In this document: piece after piece, positions 9,432-20,100 of the stretch
How positions within the stretch are numbered: position 1 is the first letter of the stretch
Layout of the letters: each line of letters opens with the position of its first letter
Assembly (NCBI GenBank): GCA_002633005.1
Contig: NMRA01000088.1
Coordinates: 25,411 to 56,480, forward strand
From: Phoronis australis
Lineage: Eukaryota > Phoronida > Phoronidae
Direction of reading: 5' to 3'
DNA: 31,070 nt
Position numbers and translations under genes: made by a program
The notes under the pieces: model-generated
Told to the model about the DNA's origin: nothing
The model's input: the letters and a program-made list of their open reading frames with translations, nothing else
Database searches by the model: none

Positions 9432-11589
9432 TTTCAGTGGCCCAAATGGAAAACAGCATCTCAAATCAAGGAACTTGCCTGTAATCCTTCATTTCACTTC
9501 AGGATTGCACTAGTTGTCTTGAGCACATAGAGTCATTTAAACAAATTTTAACTTAAACACACAGAAAAGCAATAAAAGTATTAATAAAAATGATAACGGT
9601 TTTTAGCTAAATATTAACATGTGAAGTTGAAAATGCACATTTAACCCGAACGTTTAAGGTACTACTTTTAACTCTTTAACTTTGGTAACATAATTTAATT
9701 AGTGTTTTTGACTTAAAAAAATTTAGACATAGCTGATAATTTAAACTGCAAAAAAAATAAAAAATACAATTTCATTTATTTTTGAAATTCACTTAACTTG
9801 CGGATAATATGTGACTACTATTTATAGTAATGGATAACATGAATTAAATAAGGCCAATATCTACAAATTTGATGTAAGTTACTGACAACACCAAACAGAA
9901 CATGTACACATACGAAAACAAATTTAATTGTTTAAATCCTGTGTAAATACATTAAAAGTTTACTATAAGAATGAATATATTATATAACATTAAAACTTTC
10001 CATTTACTTGCTTTATTCAGCCTTTCAAAAGAAATGTCAAAAATTATCCATTAAACTGAGGGCTTGAACAATAGCCAGAGGCTTTACAAATGTACACAAG
10101 CCACACAAAAAGTAGGTCAAATTGATGACCTATTTAACACACTCCACAGACTGTAAGGATTTGTCTTGAGAAAACTGTCAATGCAGGGAAAGCCTCGTAC
10201 CACAAAAAGCCATGGAAAAAGGTAAATGAACACCGAACTGGCTCTTATAGGACATAACATGATGACAGGCCATGTCTTAAGGCCAAAAGAAAAATATAGG
10301 AAGGTGTTGGACAAGATTAGAACTTCTTCATGACATAGCACTAAAGAGGTCAAGTCCAACATCAAGCTAACAAAGGTAATCTAACTAATTCCATGGGATG
10401 GTGTAAAAGTAACCCAAGGAAATGAATTACTACAGATTAACACTAAAACATATTTACAGAAACAGTTGTGCCATTTATAGTCAGAACAGTTTAAAAATCT
10501 GTTTTTGTCTGGGATACATTTTGAGCTTTTAAACTTAGTGTATACGTTGGTAGGATAAGCTACACAGCATAATTACATTCTAGCTTGAAGTCAGCTATTT
10601 TGATTTCACCTCATTATGTCTTTAACTATGAGAATGTCGCCTGTACTTAACAAAGACTGACAGATCAATTGGAATTGTAATGGACAATTAAGGTTGTGTT
10701 ATATTTGTAAAAAAATAACCGATGAAAGCATGTGAAAAAAGTTTACACGTCAACCACAAATGGCCTGCTTGCTTTTATAAATTTAAGACTTCATCAAACA
10801 GCAAATGATGGGACAGAAATCACACACAGAAAATACCCGTATTATTACCTATTTGTTTAAATAGAAATTCAGAACAATGAATGGTTTTAAGGGCATAAGG
10901 CAACTGGGTGGTGGACGCAACTGTGCTAGACAAAGAGTTTGTCTAAAGCTGTAATTAACAAATCCTAGGCATGAAGATATCAAAAGGTTACTGCTATGTG
11001 TTGGCCCTAATACGGAATGATCTTAAACGACCGTATATGGAGTGAACACAATGTTGGGGACACTTCACGGATACTCAGTGGTGTGTTCCGAAGAACTATA
11101 CTTGTGAGAATTGCGACATCGCATGAACGAAAGGTGAGTATTTCACGACAAAACTTAAAACCATACAAGCGTAGGCTGCCGAAATGGCAACTGCTGAAAT
11201 GTTTGGCTGCCAGGGCTTGTGGAATATTGAAATATAGTAGAAAATTCATGGTTTCCATACTAGAAGTGGAGATATATTGCCACAAATGTCTACGGCACGT
11301 ACCCTTGGTTCAAGGGAAAGCACTGCAGTTCAGTTCACAAGAGTCTGATCCAATACAAAGCACTCAACATACGATACAACTACTCAGATATATGAGAAAG
11401 AGCTATGTGCCAATTCTGAGATAGACAAATCACAGTTTTTTCATTCATGAACATTTTTGTAATTTGGCCTCGAATCAGAGGAGTAGGCTGTAGGTGGCGC
11501 TGAACATTGTCCACAAAGCACTCTATCATCATCGCTTGACAAAAAAACAACATTTGCTCAGTGTTGACTAAAAAACAAAAAAATGGATT

Positions 11590-11990
11590 ATACCAGTTCA
11601 TAAATTGGATTTATAGTGTATCTTAATGTGATAAGGCTGCATGTATTTATACCAACAAGAACACCGAAATCAAAAGCAACTCGGGAAACCGACTCGGACT
11701 TTGTTGGGGTTAGCCAACTGTAACATAGCATATTGCATGTACGCATTGTCTGTGATTCGAATTGCCGGCTCATTCAGCAACAACTCAATAACGGATGAGT
11801 CAAGCAGCCCCTTTAGGTCTACACCATTTTGGTGTCCACAAACTGAACTTTGGAAGAGAATAACCAGCATTAAAGAATAGCTCAACTTCGTTCTTAGCAC
11901 TATTTGCTAAAAGATGGCCCATCGCAATGAATATTCGTGACCTTGTAAAGAATATTCCAGAAGAATATTTGTAAGTTTTTTTACACATTC
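11590..11990. other. Unit 2-specific insertion of about 400 bp
   Basis: Unit 1 passes from 'tgatataacaaatagcatt' to 'ttactccaaacagatgttc' in about 130 bases, while unit 2 needs about 450. The extra DNA has a less AT-rich composition and open frames on both strands: + 11641-11880 (79 codons) and - 11670-11900 (76 codons, with DSSVIELLLNEPAIRITDN). Neither is recognised. Probably a transposon-derived or captured fragment. I could not define terminal repeats. Confidence 0.45.
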
Positions 11991-12224
11991 TACCATGAAT
12001 TTTTACTTTGAACAGACGTTCAGTCTATTGATGAAGCTTCTACGTTTAGAAGGCTTTATTTCTGTTTCTGTTGACAAAGGACGTTATTACATCCGAAAAT
12101 TTCAGTTGATCCATACTTGTTGTTTTATTTACCTATTTATATTCTAGAAGGATATGAAATGCAATAAAATTGAAGCATCGTGTCAAAATGTTTATTGGAA
12201 ACTCTCGCTGTTCATTCGAATTAC

Positions 12225-12248
12225 ACAGTGACTTTATTCCTGGCCTAG
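12225..12248 (+). promoter_or_regulatory. Probable 3' splice site of a 5'UTR intron, actin B
   Basis: TGACTTTATTCCTGGCCTAG, with AG at 12247-12248, is followed by ATAAAACAAA and the ATG, exactly as in actin A. Conservation of the tract and AG between the paralogs supports a spliced leader exon upstream. Confidence 0.5.
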
Positions 12249-12258
12249 ATAAAACAAA

Positions 12259-12390
12259 ATGGAGTCTGATGATGACGATATCGTGGCACTGGTTATAGAC
12301 AACGGATCAGGGATATTCAAGGCAGGATTCTCAGGAGACGATGCCCCAAGGGTGGTCTTTCCGTCAATTGTGGGACGACAGAGACACCAA
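12259..12390 (+). CDS. Actin B exon 1 (residues 1-44)
   Basis: [18 protein letters not shown] start with the same ATG context as actin A; ends CAC CAA then gtgagt, phase 0. Five residues differ from actin A. Confidence 0.95.
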
Positions 12391-15300
12391 GTGAGTTTTT
12401 TAATAAGATATTATTAAAACGATACAAATTCCAATTAATCTGCTCACTTAGAACATCAAACGCATGCCTTCGATTGAAAAACAACTCTACCCCTTAAGTA
12501 TTTCCCTATACTACCCTTACATTATTACCTGAAACGGTTTCCGAACTAAGTTAATTGATTTTTCCGAATTATTCGTGTTTAACATTATAAAAATTAACTT
12601 TTGAACACACAAGAAGAAAGTAAAGATGATATCAACATAGTAAATTAAGCAAATAAATAATGTTAACAAACCAGAGGACTCGGTGACATATTATAATTTC
12701 CATACATTCCAGGTGTCACCCGTGGTCAGTGCTTGACATATGATGTCCACCACACCATCAGTCAATCTCATTTTACAATGAAAATATGGACCGACTGATC
12801 CCGAGAGCAATATCGCTCTGTCCTGAGGGAGAGCAATGTTGTTCCACCCCAGGTTCATGTAGCTTGATATGCCCAAAGCATTGGTCTACTTACATTTGTT
12901 TTATTATATGACCACAAAATGTTTCTTTCCTCTGATTTTTTTCGTTTTTTATTAAATTGCCATTTTCTCCATGGTTTTTGTGTATTACTACCGTCTGCTC
13001 CTGTCATTTCCACATTCAGCAGTTTATGGTTTCTGAAGCCTGTCATTGGTCAGTTTGTCTGTCATACAAGAGGTTTGAGTAATAAAACGATGGCAACAAT
13101 ACACCATCATGGAAGTCATTTCACTCAATCATAAGAAGTATCAAAGTTGTGAAATAATACATTCTACAAACTCAAGAGTCAGTTTTTGCTCAATCACAAC
13201 TGTACAATCTCTGTTTAAGCAACTATTGGCCACAGTTGGAGACAAAGACAGTTGCATTGGCAATGAGGCACAGTTTAAACGCGACATCCTTACACTGAAT
13301 TATCCTATGGAACATGGAATTGTCACCAACTGGGATGACATGGAGAAAATCTGGCAACACGGCTATAACCAGCTGCGTGTCGCCCCTGAGGAGCACCCCG
13401 TCCTATTGACTGAGGCAACGCTAAACCCCATGGCTAACAGAGAGAAGACAACTCAAATTATGTTTGAAAAGTTCACCATTCCTGCCTTCTACCTGGCCAT
13501 GCAGGCTGCATTGTCATTGTATGCATCAGGGCGGACCACTGCAACCATGCTTGAATCCGGCGACGGTGTTTCGCACGTAGTACCTGTTTATGAAGGTACG
13601 CACCATTTTTTGTGTGTGACTAGTTTGGTAGTTCTGTTAGTGGGGGAATTTATGTATCTTGGGACCTAAGCCAGAGAATACCTTGGGTGATGCCTCAGTA
13701 ATGCGGTATTACAGCAAGACTCCGCATCAGTTGGTTCCAACCGGACAAAGATTTTATCTGAGGCCAAATCCGATTTAGTTTAAGGGCCGAATGCATGAAC
13801 TGGAGCAATCGTACCTCTGAACATTTTCCAAGTTAAGTAAAAATTTCGAATTCTGCATGCCTGACTTATGCGAGTTTTACTTACACTAAGTTATCTACGC
13901 TTACAAAATAACTCCTTCTTCATTTAAAATCCTTATACTATCTAAGTGTTCAGCGTCTGATATATGTAAAAATTTCTGTAAAACCGTCAGTAACATGTTA
14001 ACTGTAGGTAATAGAAAAACAGTCCGGGTTGTCAGAAAGGAATTGTGTTACGATGCATTGGACAGTGAAGAGAGCACCAATTACATTTTCAGTATCTAAC
14101 AGTATAGTTGTAGGATATCACAACCTATTCCAATGACTAGTGTGGAATAATGACTGGAAAAGCTCCACAAACCAATATTAATATGTATTTCTTGTCTCCA
14201 GGCTATGTCTCATTCCATGCCATTAATAGAATAGATCTGGGAGGAAGAGACATCACCTGTCACTTGATGAACATTCTGAATGAGCGAGGTTATACGTTCT
14301 CTACAACAGGTAAACAGTTAACTGTTGCCTGACATGACAACTGCATCCTTTCTTTAATAGCAACAACAGAAATTGTAGTGTAATTGTATGTAATTGTTAT
14401 TACAAACTGGGATAGACTTCTTCACGTGATTAGCAAAAAGCTATGAATTTTAAAAACCTATCGTCGTTATCTGCCAGATATTTGCTGAAATCAAGGCCAA
14501 CGATTTCACCAAATAAATTCTCTTAAAGTATTCTGATATTTAGGGAGTGCCATTTAGCTTCGCCATCAGAGTGTTAGCCTGCAATCACAGGGATTAGAAC
14601 TTGGATTCCATGCTAAGACTGATCTCAGGAAACCATGTTTCTCATTCATAATGACCATACTTACGAACACAAACTCACCAGCATGCATCGCCTCTACCAA
14701 CAAAGTAACCCACTTACTTATCAATACTTTGTGCAAAACCCAGTGTATTTCTACTTGCAAATGTAACACTGCAGGAGAAAGAGACATAGTCCGGGGCATC
14801 AAAGAGGAACTGTGCTACGTTGCACTGGACTTTGAGCAGGAGATGACTATATCCGTTAGCTCGTCAACTGTCGAAAAAAGCTATGAGCTACCAGATGGCC
14901 AAGTCGTAACTATTGGTAACGAGAGATTCAGAGCACCAGAAGCATTATTCCAGCCTTCCTTTGCCGGTGAGTGTATCTTTGGAATGGTATGTATATACTC
15001 CTCCTTTGCCAAAACAGAAAGTCTAGTGTCTAAACCAATAGGCAACTGTCTAGAACTCTAAAATGTAGAGAAAAATTCAGAGAGAGAGCTATCATCAACA
15101 CACATGAACAAACAAACTCCTTAGCTTACTTTTCGCACCAATGCATAACTTAACATACACCATTTAACAGAGTGACCTGATTATTGCATAATTTAGGTAT
15201 GGATGGCCATGGTATTCATGAGATGGTGTATGACTCCATTATGAAGTGCGACATTGACTGTCGAAAGGACCTGTTCTATAAAATCATTCTGTCAGGAGGC

Positions 15301-16337
15301 AACACTATGTATCCAGGTGAGAGATATATTTCAGAGATGTGATGTGTTGGTTACGTACCACTATTATTTCTAAATATGTAACATGTGAATACATTCACAT
15401 ATTTGTTGAAATTATATCTTCAGTTTAAATTTCATTGCTGACCATGGGTCTGTTTTCATGTGACGGCTGATTAGGACTTATAAATGACAACATAACCACA
15501 AACTTTGACCGCATGTTTTTAGGGGCCATTGGGAGGTGCTGCAGTAGTCGAATCTGTCGAAAATCAAATGGTGGTGGTGAATTGTCATCATATACCTATG
15601 TGTCAACTTTCATTGAAATCCGTCAATCGGTTGCCTAGATATCATCCAGAAACGCTCTTCCCAAAAATGGACTGTAGGAGGCACTGCAGTGGTCAAATCT
15701 GCCAGAAAATCAAATGCTGCCGGTGCTTTGTCATCATATTCCTCGGTATTTTAAGTTTCACTAAAATCTTTCTACTGATTTTCTAGATATCCGGAAACGG
15801 TTTTCTGCCGAACAACACTTGAAAAGTCCATTGTCCAGAACAAAATAGCTACTAGATGTTTCAGTGGTCGAATCGGTAACCAAAAATTTAATGGTGCTAA
15901 GGCCTTGATATCACATACCTCTGTGTCCAGTTTCAAAACGAATGTTTCAAACCACGGATTTAGATCTTTCAGTCATCCATAATTCAAAAATATATACTTT
16001 AATTATGGATTGAAAATGTACAATTAAAAAGTTGTATGATGAGATGGGAAAGAATTTAACGAAGATTGCCAGTTGTCTTAATGGTCAGAACAATTAAGTG
16101 TTCATCAGCATACATATCACTTGTATTGCAGGCATAGCTAACCGCATGCACAGAGAGATTTTGTCCTTGATTCCGAGTACTATGAAAATGCAGGTCAATG
16201 CACCCCCTGAGCGCAGATGCTCTGCGTGGATTGGTGGATCCATCCTGTCATCTCTGACTAGCTTCTCACAGATGTGGATCAGTAAACAGGAGTATGATGA
16301 GAGTGGACCCTGCATTGTGCACAGGAAGTGTTTCTGA
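12259..16337 (+). CDS. Divergent actin B, six coding exons, 377 aa
   Basis: Exons 12259-12390, 13220-13595, 14202-14309, 14775-14966, 15197-15316 and 16132-16337 have the same lengths and phases as in actin A and join to 377 residues ending HRKCF. It keeps the nucleotide motifs [19 protein letters not shown], and also His163 (His161 equivalent, [10 protein letters not shown]), so it looks catalytically more conventional than actin A. Shared oddities are the methionine-free DNase loop ([11 protein letters not shown]), the deletion between IW and YN, and T303N. Its own oddities are Tyr53 to Cys (KDSCIG), K336/Y337 to Arg/Cys (PERRCSAW) and RGIKEEL for RDIKEKL. Roughly 82% identical to actin A. 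A functional, divergent actin is the best reading; expression site is unknown. Confidence 0.95.
12391..13219 (+). other. Actin B intron 1
   Basis: 829 bases, against 366 in actin A. The first about 60 bases and the last about 150 resemble actin A intron 1; the middle (about 12450-12900) is extra. It has a 61-codon - strand open frame at 12691-12876 that I do not recognise and regard as chance. Confidence 0.5.
13220..13595 (+). CDS. Actin B exon 2 (residues 45-169)
   Basis: Acceptor ctgtttaag, then CAA; unlike actin A there is only one usable AG. It encodes [46 protein letters not shown] and [13 protein letters not shown]; donor gtacgc, phase 1. Confidence 0.95.
14202..14309 (+). CDS. Actin B exon 3 (residues 170-206)
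   Basis: Acceptor cttgtctccag, donor gtaaac, phase 1 to 1. Two residues differ from actin A (Tyr for His after the split Gly, Ser for Thr). Confidence 0.95.
14775..14966 (+). CDS. Actin B exon 4 (residues 206-270)
   Basis: Acceptor cactgcag, donor gtgagt, phase 1 to 1. Encodes [19 protein letters not shown] and [15 protein letters not shown]. Confidence 0.95.
15197..15316 (+). CDS. Actin B exon 5 (residues 270-310)
   Basis: Acceptor cataatttag, donor gtgaga, phase 1 to 1. Encodes [21 protein letters not shown] and SGGNTMYPG. Confidence 0.95.
15532..15965 (+). repeat. Three degenerate ~150-bp repeats in actin B intron 5
   Basis: Units begin near 15532, 15677 and 15848. Each runs through 'gcagtrgtcgaatctg..raaaatcaaatg', 'ttgtcatcatat.cctc' and, in the first two, 'ctagatatc'. 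The third unit is the most diverged (tcagtggtcgaatcgg, ttgatatcacatacctctgt). They replace the different repeat found in actin A intron 5. Confidence 0.6.
16132..16337 (+). CDS. Actin B exon 6 (residues 310-377, stop)
   Basis: Acceptor cttgtattgcag. Encodes [47 protein letters not shown] and TGA. Confidence 0.95.
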
Positions 16338-17004
16338 TTGGACCATTTGAGCACTGGAAGAGCACCTGATTGGCAAACTTGAATGTGGGAAATGCTGCCA
16401 CACAGTTTGATTGACTGAGGTGATCCCTTGAAGGGACTGATTAGAAAGCTTTAAAACAGGAAGCGCTTTTGATTGGCAGATTTTAGAATAAAAATCTGTG
16501 ACGTTTCACATATTACTTAAAAATCACCATTTACCATTTGGACAAATTTGAAAATTATCATAAGGACTGACAATAAACACAATGGCACAAAGTATTTCCC
16601 ATTGGTGGATACAAGGTCAGAAATTCGTTTGATTTTGACATACTTGAACACAAGTCAACTCTCCGAGATGAAGGGACCATCGGTTTAAGCCGTGGTTGTT
16701 GGTAACCATCGATACCAAGATGATGCAAGGCAAAATAAGACTAACGATTATTGGCCGGAATGGAAATCCGCTGCATTGATCGGTAGCTTGTATGGATTCA
16801 GGCATTACCGACCACCATTTCAAAGACATGGGTTACTAAATAAAAGTTTGAGTGGAGTGGACTAAAAAGAGAGCACAAAAACTGATTGGTTAATTCCAAA
16901 CAGATAATGTCTCAGATGGGTAAATATTTCTGGTCACTTCCACAACAGGAAGTGTATCCGATTGGCTGATCTCGGCAGACAAGTATGCAAGTTATTCCAC
17001 ATAC
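16321..17004. other. Convergent intergenic region, actin B / NDC1
   Basis: Actin B 3' flank with AATAAA at 16487-16492 and 16572-16577. The short element ACAGGAAGTGTTTCTGATTGG occurs at 16321 (over the last codons and stop), 16456 and 16945. No NDC1 C-terminal exon is recognisable on the - strand here; the 70-codon open frame at 16617-16829 does not resemble it. Reading through the donor of the last NDC1 exon gives an in-frame TGA at 16934-16936. Confidence 0.6.
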
Positions 17005-17119
17005 CTTCTAGAGCCCAAATTTGCTTCTGACAGCCGGCGAACAGTCTGCGACTAGAGACATCTGGTAGATCATCTAAGAAGTATGCGACTACAGGCTTTT
17101 TCTTAAATTGATCCAGCAC
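17005..17119 (-). CDS. NDC1: NDC1 exon, WALEG motif (last found)
   Basis: Acceptor cttgttttag, donor gtatgt; phase 0 in, 1 out. Encodes VLDQFKKKPVVAYFLDDLPD and CQKQIWALEG, matching the start of the conserved C-terminal domain. The next exon should begin in phase 1 with a sequence like the vertebrate SHLVAAS; none is seen. Confidence 0.92.
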
Positions 17120-20100
17120 CTAAAACAAGAAGCACAGAAATGAGTCAAAATTTAGACCAAAATTTAGATGCTAGTGAAAGTTTCTAAGCATAACCTGACA
17201 ATGACATCTGTTTGATATGTTTATTTTTCTCACATCCAGTTCTTAAGCTTTAAAATTAGAGAATGGTTGAGCAACTGTAAGTGAGACTTGGGCTATGAAT
17301 TGATAGAGGATGCAATGTAACACACAGCAAGTTAGAGTGGTTTGGAGAATTCTACACAGCAGTTTTCTCAGTTAAAAAGATTTTAATTGAATATGTTACA
17401 TGCTTTAATGTATGAAGAGCTGATGTTTGGGTTTGAACAAATAAGGAAGTATAAAAGGTGAACAAAAACTTTCCACATCGAAAATAAAAAAATCAAAGCA
17501 AAACTTTTTTTCAATAAAATCACTGAATTTGGTTCCAATGCCATATTTTTACAAAATGTTCAGATTAGAAGATTACACGTCCCACATTTTCACACACAAC
17601 TGCAAAAGGTGAACGAGGTGCGAAGGTTTGACGACCTGTTGGTCAGCAGAACAACACTTACGGAAGGTTTAACAACACTAGGTGTCTGTTGTTGCATCAT
17701 GGCTGCGTGGCCGTTGCGGGGGCTGGTGACACCAAGTGTTCCGCTGCCCCCTCTTTGTCCATCTCTGAACACAAGTGATGAATCGCCATCTGTAAAGTAT
17801 AAATCAAAGCTCTCAACTAGAGTGACTATTATGTTGGGACACATTATGTAATTCACTTGACCTTTTAGTGGAAAGCGAAAATCGATGCGTGCAGAGCCCC
17901 GAGCTTAGAATTGTGGGATACGAGTCCTATAATCAATAATCAAGGAACTGTCACAAAGATGATCGCCTGCTCGGTAATTGGGCAGACAGTTGATATTGGA
18001 TAGATGCTACCTGTTTTCTCTTATCGATGATAAACTTGTGAGTACTCGAAATACTAATCAGTGATCTCTACAGAGTGTAAATCTACATCATTCTGATGGC
18101 GGTGCCGCTATCCCACAATCCTTTGCACATATGACGTTTGTCATTATCTATGAAACGGTCAGTGTCTAGTCTTTTGATCATGAGTTAATCAGAAGCAATC
18201 GTTCATTTGCTCAAGTATTAAGTGAAGTCGACACTTCCAATTTCCAGAACAGAATTCATCGGAGGTATATTTTGGTGTATTCTACCATCTCAAACTTGTT
18301 TTGTCTTAGGGCTGTTCCAGTAAAATCTGTGTGGGAGGGGGGGGGGACGGCAGTAGAAACAAAAATTCATGGGTGGTGGTCTTCAGAAAAAAACTCAAAT
18401 TATGGGTGGTCGATCCCCTAAGAAGTGATGCATTAAAAATGGGTGGTATTTTTTGACCTGTTAATGTTGACAGGTTGGTTACTTCTGCTGTCCAAACTCA
18501 AAAAAAATGCAATTTATTGGCATATATCCTAACTTATCCCAATACAAAAAAGCCCATATTGCCAGTGAACAGAGTGCAATATGTTCACTAAGCCATCAAT
18601 CAAGTCATGGGCAACTTGATTTGAGTCAAATGTTTGTCTGCAGTCCTATTGAATTGAAAAGTTATGCAACACTAAACTGGTGTTAACACAAATAAGAAAA
18701 TTGATGATTTTTAAATAAAAAGTATGAGGAGTTAGATAAACAAGTTCCAATATTCACTTGACACAGAAGTAGAAAAGAGTTCGTGGAGACAGTTTGAGAT
18801 TCATAGATCCTTATAATTGAAAAAATGTTCGTTGAAATAATAGGCACATGGTGAACAGAGACACCTGGTGGCTGCCAAAAGTATTGCTCACAGGCTACTT
18901 TAGTTTTTGACAATATTGGACAAGACAACTAGTTCTTATCTGTCAATCATCTAAGTTCTTAACAGGTCCTCCTGGAGGCGATTTGTTTGCAAGTGTTGGA
19001 TTTTATGTTTCAACCCATTAAAAATAATTAAAAAATTATGGGTCATGGGTTGGAGAAATAAATGAAAAATATGGGCAGTGGGTACGAAATAAAAGTGCCT
19101 TCCCCCCCTCCCATACAGATTTTGCTGGAACAGCCCTTAGTTTGAAGTCGCAGATTTTGAGCCTCCGAAAGTGCGTGGAGTCCCTCTTTAAAAGATTCTG
19201 TCCATAACATTTCTGTGTGCAACATTTACTGGATCCGCTTTATAAAATTCAATTTTTGTTTCAGTTTTTTAATAAAAGGCAAAACGAGAATCAAACAGTA
19301 TTCCTCCCCAAAACTTACATGTAGAGGTTGTTAGAGATGAAATACTTTCCTGGTTGAACGACGTGTAGTTAAACAAGTCTTCTTGAGATGGGTGAAGCTT
19401 TCCTTGAAAACAAAAAGTTCAGTGAAGGCGGTGGGTTTAACATGACAACACGTATCACTTACCTTTATAAAGTTATGCAGGACCTTATCGATAAGTCTGT
19501 GAAATCAGCTAAATATAATACGAGAAAATATCTACAAAACCATTGAATTTACCTCTGCAAAAATATATATTTGCTGAAAGAGGAAAGCCTGTAGAATTTG
19601 ATTTTTGACTTGATAACAATCTTTCATTGACTGGGTCACATGACCATATCTTTGTAGTAAAATTTTGCAAAAAAGGTGCATTGATACCATGACAGCAGCA
19701 TCAATAGCCAGATGTAAGTTTTCTAAATTATTATTTCCTTATTTCTACACAACTTTTAATTTTTTTAAAAAAATCACACTAGCCCCTGGATCATTGTAAA
19801 AACAATTCCTAACAGGAATTTGGAGAACAATCCATAAAAGCTTGTCATAGCATTTGAAAGTCTCATTTGAATATGATCAGCCATTAATGAGATGTAATGT
19901 TCCAAGTGAAATTTGGAAATTTTGTAAGGGTTCTTCATAACTGTAGAGCAGAATCCACCATCTGGTGCCGAACACACTAACTTTTCATTAAGATCACTTA
20001 CGCAATAAAATTTGTCTGATCTTGTTCCTTACTCAGGTGAGGAATGAATTTAGGACTCACGGAACAAGTGACAGTTTGGTAGTATTGGAGACCATGCTGA

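Larger units (their letters stand above)
9432..12258 (+). other. Upstream region of actin B (non-coding)
   Basis: Matches the upstream region of actin A in several blocks and in the final 60 bases before the ATG. No exon is recognised on either strand; open frames here are short and shared with unit 1 non-coding DNA, except in the insertion at about 11590-11990. Confidence 0.6.
9432..16400. repeat. Tandem duplication, unit 2 (actin B)
   Basis: Second copy of the actin unit, starting at about 9432 with the same sequence as the window's first bases. Similarity in the first 200 bases is high (roughly nine in ten by eye), which is better than in most introns. The copy carries its own insertion at about 11590-11990 and lacks the two upstream inverted-repeat elements of unit 1. 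Confidence 0.85.

Noticed and set aside
11800-11988. - strand frame with MGHLLANSAKNE, like the NDC1 SHLVAAS region
   Set aside because: Only about seven residues match; no acceptor gives the required phase 1, and the frame soon ends.
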